The notes below the pieces were generated by a model. It did not search any database. It was not told where the DNA came from and saw only the letters and a program-made list of their open reading frames with translations. Source: Legionella cincinnatiensis (GTDB lineage Bacteria; Pseudomonadota; Gammaproteobacteria; Legionellales; Legionellaceae). Taken from it: DNA of 64,000 bases. Shown here piece by piece: positions 61,743 to 64,000 of the stretch. The stretch spans positions 3,596,001-3,660,000 of the forward strand of contig NZ_UGNX01000001.1 in NCBI RefSeq assembly GCF_900452415.1, read 5' to 3'. Position 1 is the first letter of the stretch. The number at the start of each line of letters is the position of its first letter. The position numbers were made by a program, and so were the translations under genes.

Positions 61743-62738
61743 TTATATCTTGATAATGACATAACAAGTTGCTCCAATAGGCAGTGGGTAATGTTTGGCA
61801 TCATAATCATCGATCTTAATCTGTACCGGAAAGCGCTGAGGCAAAAGTATCCAATTATTAGTACCATTGGTTACTGTTTGTAATTGCGTTTTAGGGTTGG
61901 TCATTTGGCGGTTAGCGGCCCAAGCACCAGATACTATCGTGCCATGATATAATTTCGTAGCAAAGTACATACGAGGAATAATGTAGACTTTAGCGCCCGT
62001 TTTGACCAGGCGCAAATCAATTTCAGTAAAATTAGCCTGAATGTAAAAATTATCTGTATCTACAAAAGAAAAGATGGGTTTATTAATTTCTATGGGTGTT
62101 CCCAAAGATAAATACATATTTTGAATACGGCCATTACTTTGGGCATAAACAGTCGTTTGCTCTAAATTAACCTTGGCATAACGCATTTTATAAATTAATG
62201 CTTTAATCTTGTGTTGCAAACTCTGAATATTTTTTTCATCCACGCTAATTTGCTGCTTTTGCATATTCACTTTGGCTAAACTACCACGATCGTCATAGTG
62301 CAAATCTTTAACGTTAATTTCAGATATTGCCCCCGATTTTAAAACCGCTTTATTGCGAAGATAATTTAAGTGAATCCTCTTATATTCTTGATCATACTGT
62401 ATCAGTAATTGTTTATCTTTTTCTAATTGATGTTGCAAACTTTGCAGATCCACTTTCGCAGTATGCACTTCTTCAATGAGCCGATTATAAGTGAGCTTGT
62501 AAGGTTCTTGGAAAACAGTAAATAAGGGTTGCCCCTTATGAACATATTGTTCATTTTCCACATATAAATCCGTAATGTATCCACTAACAATCGCAGCTAC
62601 AGGGCGAACATTGGCGACAACAAACGCATTATTAGTAAAAGGGATTAAAAAAGAGAAAAAGTAATATAAAACTGCAAGTAAGACCAAGGAAAGCACAACT
62701 GTATAAGGTTTTAACTTTCGAAACTTTTGTGTTACCAT
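61743..62738 (-). CDS. HlyD/EmrA-type membrane-fusion protein
   Basis: A 331-residue protein with one N-terminal helix (VVLSLVLLAVLYYFFSFLIPF). The lipoyl halves are VRPVAAIVSGYITDLYVENE and TTVYAQSNGRIQNMYLSLG, with a long helical hairpin between. The C-terminal barrel has FPVQIKIDDYDAKHYPLPIG. Periplasmic adaptor for the FUSC protein, an AaeA-like pair; the NodT gene transcribed away from it would be the outer-membrane part. Confidence 0.9.
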   Translation of the reverse strand: MVTQKFRKLKPYTVVLSLVLLAVLYYFFSFLIPFTNNAFVVANVRPVAAIVSGYITDLYVENEQYVHKGQPLFTVFQEPYKLTYNRLIEEVHTAKVDLQSLQHQLEKDKQLLIQYDQEYKRIHLNYLRNKAVLKSGAISEINVKDLHYDDRGSLAKVNMQKQQISVDEKNIQSLQHKIKALIYKMRYAKVNLEQTTVYAQSNGRIQNMYLSLGTPIEINKPIFSFVDTDNFYIQANFTEIDLRLVKTGAKVYIIPRMYFATKLYHGTIVSGAWAANRQMTNPKTQLQTVTNGTNNWILLPQRFPVQIKIDDYDAKHYPLPIGATCYVIIKI

Positions 62739-62779
62739 TTTTTAATATTAGTCATGTTATTTTTATGGAAACCATTTAA

Positions 62780-64000
62780 TTGCGCAGCCTGGCAACACTA
62801 ATTATTTTAGTCATGACAAGTGCGCTAGTAGCATGCATGCCAAGCGCAAAAAATTCACAACTTTCGTCGATTTATATTCCTGCACATCTGAGAGACTCAA
62901 GCAATGATGCATTAAATCGACTCCCTTATCAAGCATGGTGGGAAGATTTTAAAGATCCTCTGCTCAATCAATTTGTCGCAAAAGCACTTCTGTACAATAA
63001 TAATGTGACAATCGCCAAGCGATCGATTCATGTTGCTCAAGCTGAGCTGCAAACCATACGCTTAAATTGGCTGCCTGGATTGAATGTTTTAATGGGGTTT
63101 GCCCAAGATCCTGCTTTGGGAAACCCAGGCGTATTTTACGGTGTTCTTCCCAGCTATTACCAGAATTTCGTTGCACTTTATTTTCAGCAAAAAAAAGCAG
63201 AATTTATCTTAAAACGTGCTAAAGCCTATTATCTTGGTGTACGTTTGACTGTTATTGGCGAAGTGATGGGTAGTTATTTTTCGCTACTCGCCTGGAATCA
63301 TCAATTAGCACTATTGAAACAAATCGAACAAGACAATAAAAAGCTTTTAGTAGCATTAAAAATAGCAAAAAAACAAGGCTTAGCGAATAATTTGCAATTA
63401 TTAACCGTAACCAGCCAATTACAAAGTATCCTAGGACTGCAGAAACAAGCACAAAACAATATCATCGCCAGCGAAAATGCCCTACGTTATTTAATCAATC
63501 AGCCACCAGGAAAAATAAAATCCCGTACGTCATTTATGCATTTACCCAGTAAGGCAGTGCCACTAAATAAGATTAATACTCAAGTTATTCTACGTCGACC
63601 GGATGTAATGGTAGCTTTAACCTCGCTACTTGCCGCATGTAGTGGCGTCAATATCGCCGAATCTCAACTCCTTCCAGCCCTAACTTTAGATTATTTTTGG
63701 GGCAAGGCGAGTTTAAACGGAACATTTAACAATCCGACCCATTCAGCACCTTATGGTGATATGTATGCAACATTTAACTTATCCCCCTCTTTGTTTGGAC
63801 AAATTCTCACCAGTAAAGCCATTTTTAATAGAAGTTTGGCAGAATATAATAATGTCATCCAAAATGCATTACGCCTCATTGCCAATAGTATCGCCGCAAA
63901 TGAGAAGCTGATGGCCAAATACAAGGAAGATTATCTCTCTTTAGCAGCCGTGAAGAAAAGATATCAATTGCAACAAGACCTCTATGCTAAAGGCCTTATT
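62780..64000 (+). CDS. NodT-family outer-membrane efflux lipoprotein, cut by window end
   Basis: 407 codons remain open to the window end. The start is TTG 62780, the first codon after an in-frame stop. It gives a signal peptide ending in the lipobox LVAC; ATG 62813 would leave it too short. WWEDFKDPLLNQFV and LRRPDVMVALTSLLAAC match the family, the latter varying from the usual AAExxL. Divergent from the HlyD/FUSC pair by 41 bases, and so probably the outer-membrane part of that pump. Confidence 0.85.
   Translation, partial: MRSLATLIILVMTSALVACMPSAKNSQLSSIYIPAHLRDSSNDALNRLPYQAWWEDFKDPLLNQFVAKALLYNNNVTIAKRSIHVAQAELQTIRLNWLPGLNVLMGFAQDPALGNPGVFYGVLPSYYQNFVALYFQQKKAEFILKRAKAYYLGVRLTVIGEVMGSYFSLLAWNHQLALLKQIEQDNKKLLVALKIAKKQGLANNLQLLTVTSQLQSILGLQKQAQNNIIASENALRYLINQPPGKIKSRTSFMHLPSKAVPLNKINTQVILRRPDVMVALTSLLAACSGVNIAESQLLPALTLDYFWGKASLNGTFNNPTHSAPYGDMYATFNLSPSLFGQILTSKAIFNRSLAEYNNVIQNALRLIANSIAANEKLMAKYKEDYLSLAAVKKRYQLQQDLYAKGLI

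Noticed and set aside
62964..63452. Two minus-strand ORFs
   Set aside because: They lie within the long open plus-strand frame with NodT-family motifs.

Overview
The window looks like a chromosomal segment of a Legionella-type gammaproteobacterium. The DNA is AT-rich. Housekeeping envelope genes are mixed with effector-like genes (ankyrin/cysteine-protease-like, eukaryotic-type kinase, PP2C-type phosphatase), palindromic intergenic repeats and IS91 debris. The genus is an inference from gene content; no rRNA or tRNA gene was found to confirm it.

Region 1 (1-21380) is a polysaccharide/LPS locus read leftward from wzm-wzt to rfbC-rfbD, with a 43-bp tandem array beyond its 3' end. Its export end is an ABC-type O-antigen transporter (wzm, wzt with a C-terminal cargo domain). 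Next to it is a WbdD-like protein: a methyltransferase followed by a very long coiled coil made of fourteen near-identical 28-residue units. Its middle holds a complete set that resembles the mycobacterial decaprenyl-phosphoryl-arabinose system: a HAD-UbiA fusion (phosphoribosyl-polyprenyl synthase-like), DprE1, DprE2, a GtrA-type carrier protein, and two large polytopic membrane proteins whose C-termini carry copies of one ~115-residue module, an Emb-like layout. An NAD-dependent epimerase, a flavin oxidoreductase and rfbC/rfbD complete it; rfbA and rfbB are not in the window.

Region 2 (21636-31325) runs rightward first: a DevBCA-type ABC exporter with its own NodT outer-membrane factor, then an EptA-like phosphoethanolamine transferase. 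Two leftward genes follow, a flavoprotein and an LTA-synthase-like membrane sulfatase.

Region 3 (31661-49999) has a GT4 / GT-A-like / NodB deacetylase trio. It is followed by a GNAT protein divergent from ACP, a FabF-like ketosynthase, and a fused acyl-AMP ligase-ACP-alpha-oxoamine synthase, which together suggest a sphingoid- or aminoketone-type lipid. Past a palindromic repeat cluster and an inserted ~4-kb island come a PAP2 phosphatase, a CDP-alcohol phosphatidyltransferase and an SDR, which may belong to the same lipid theme. The island carries an IS91 relic, an ankyrin effector candidate and gene fragments, and is bounded by 280-bp direct duplications of the PAP2 gene end.

Region 4 (48830-64000) is accessory: two glycosyltransferases, a kinase effector candidate, a propeller protein, a secreted hydrolase, a PP2C-like phosphatase with one catalytic segment moved to the C-terminus, small unknowns, a secreted Tyr/Asn-rich repeat protein, and a FUSC/HlyD efflux pair divergent from a NodT gene cut by the window end.
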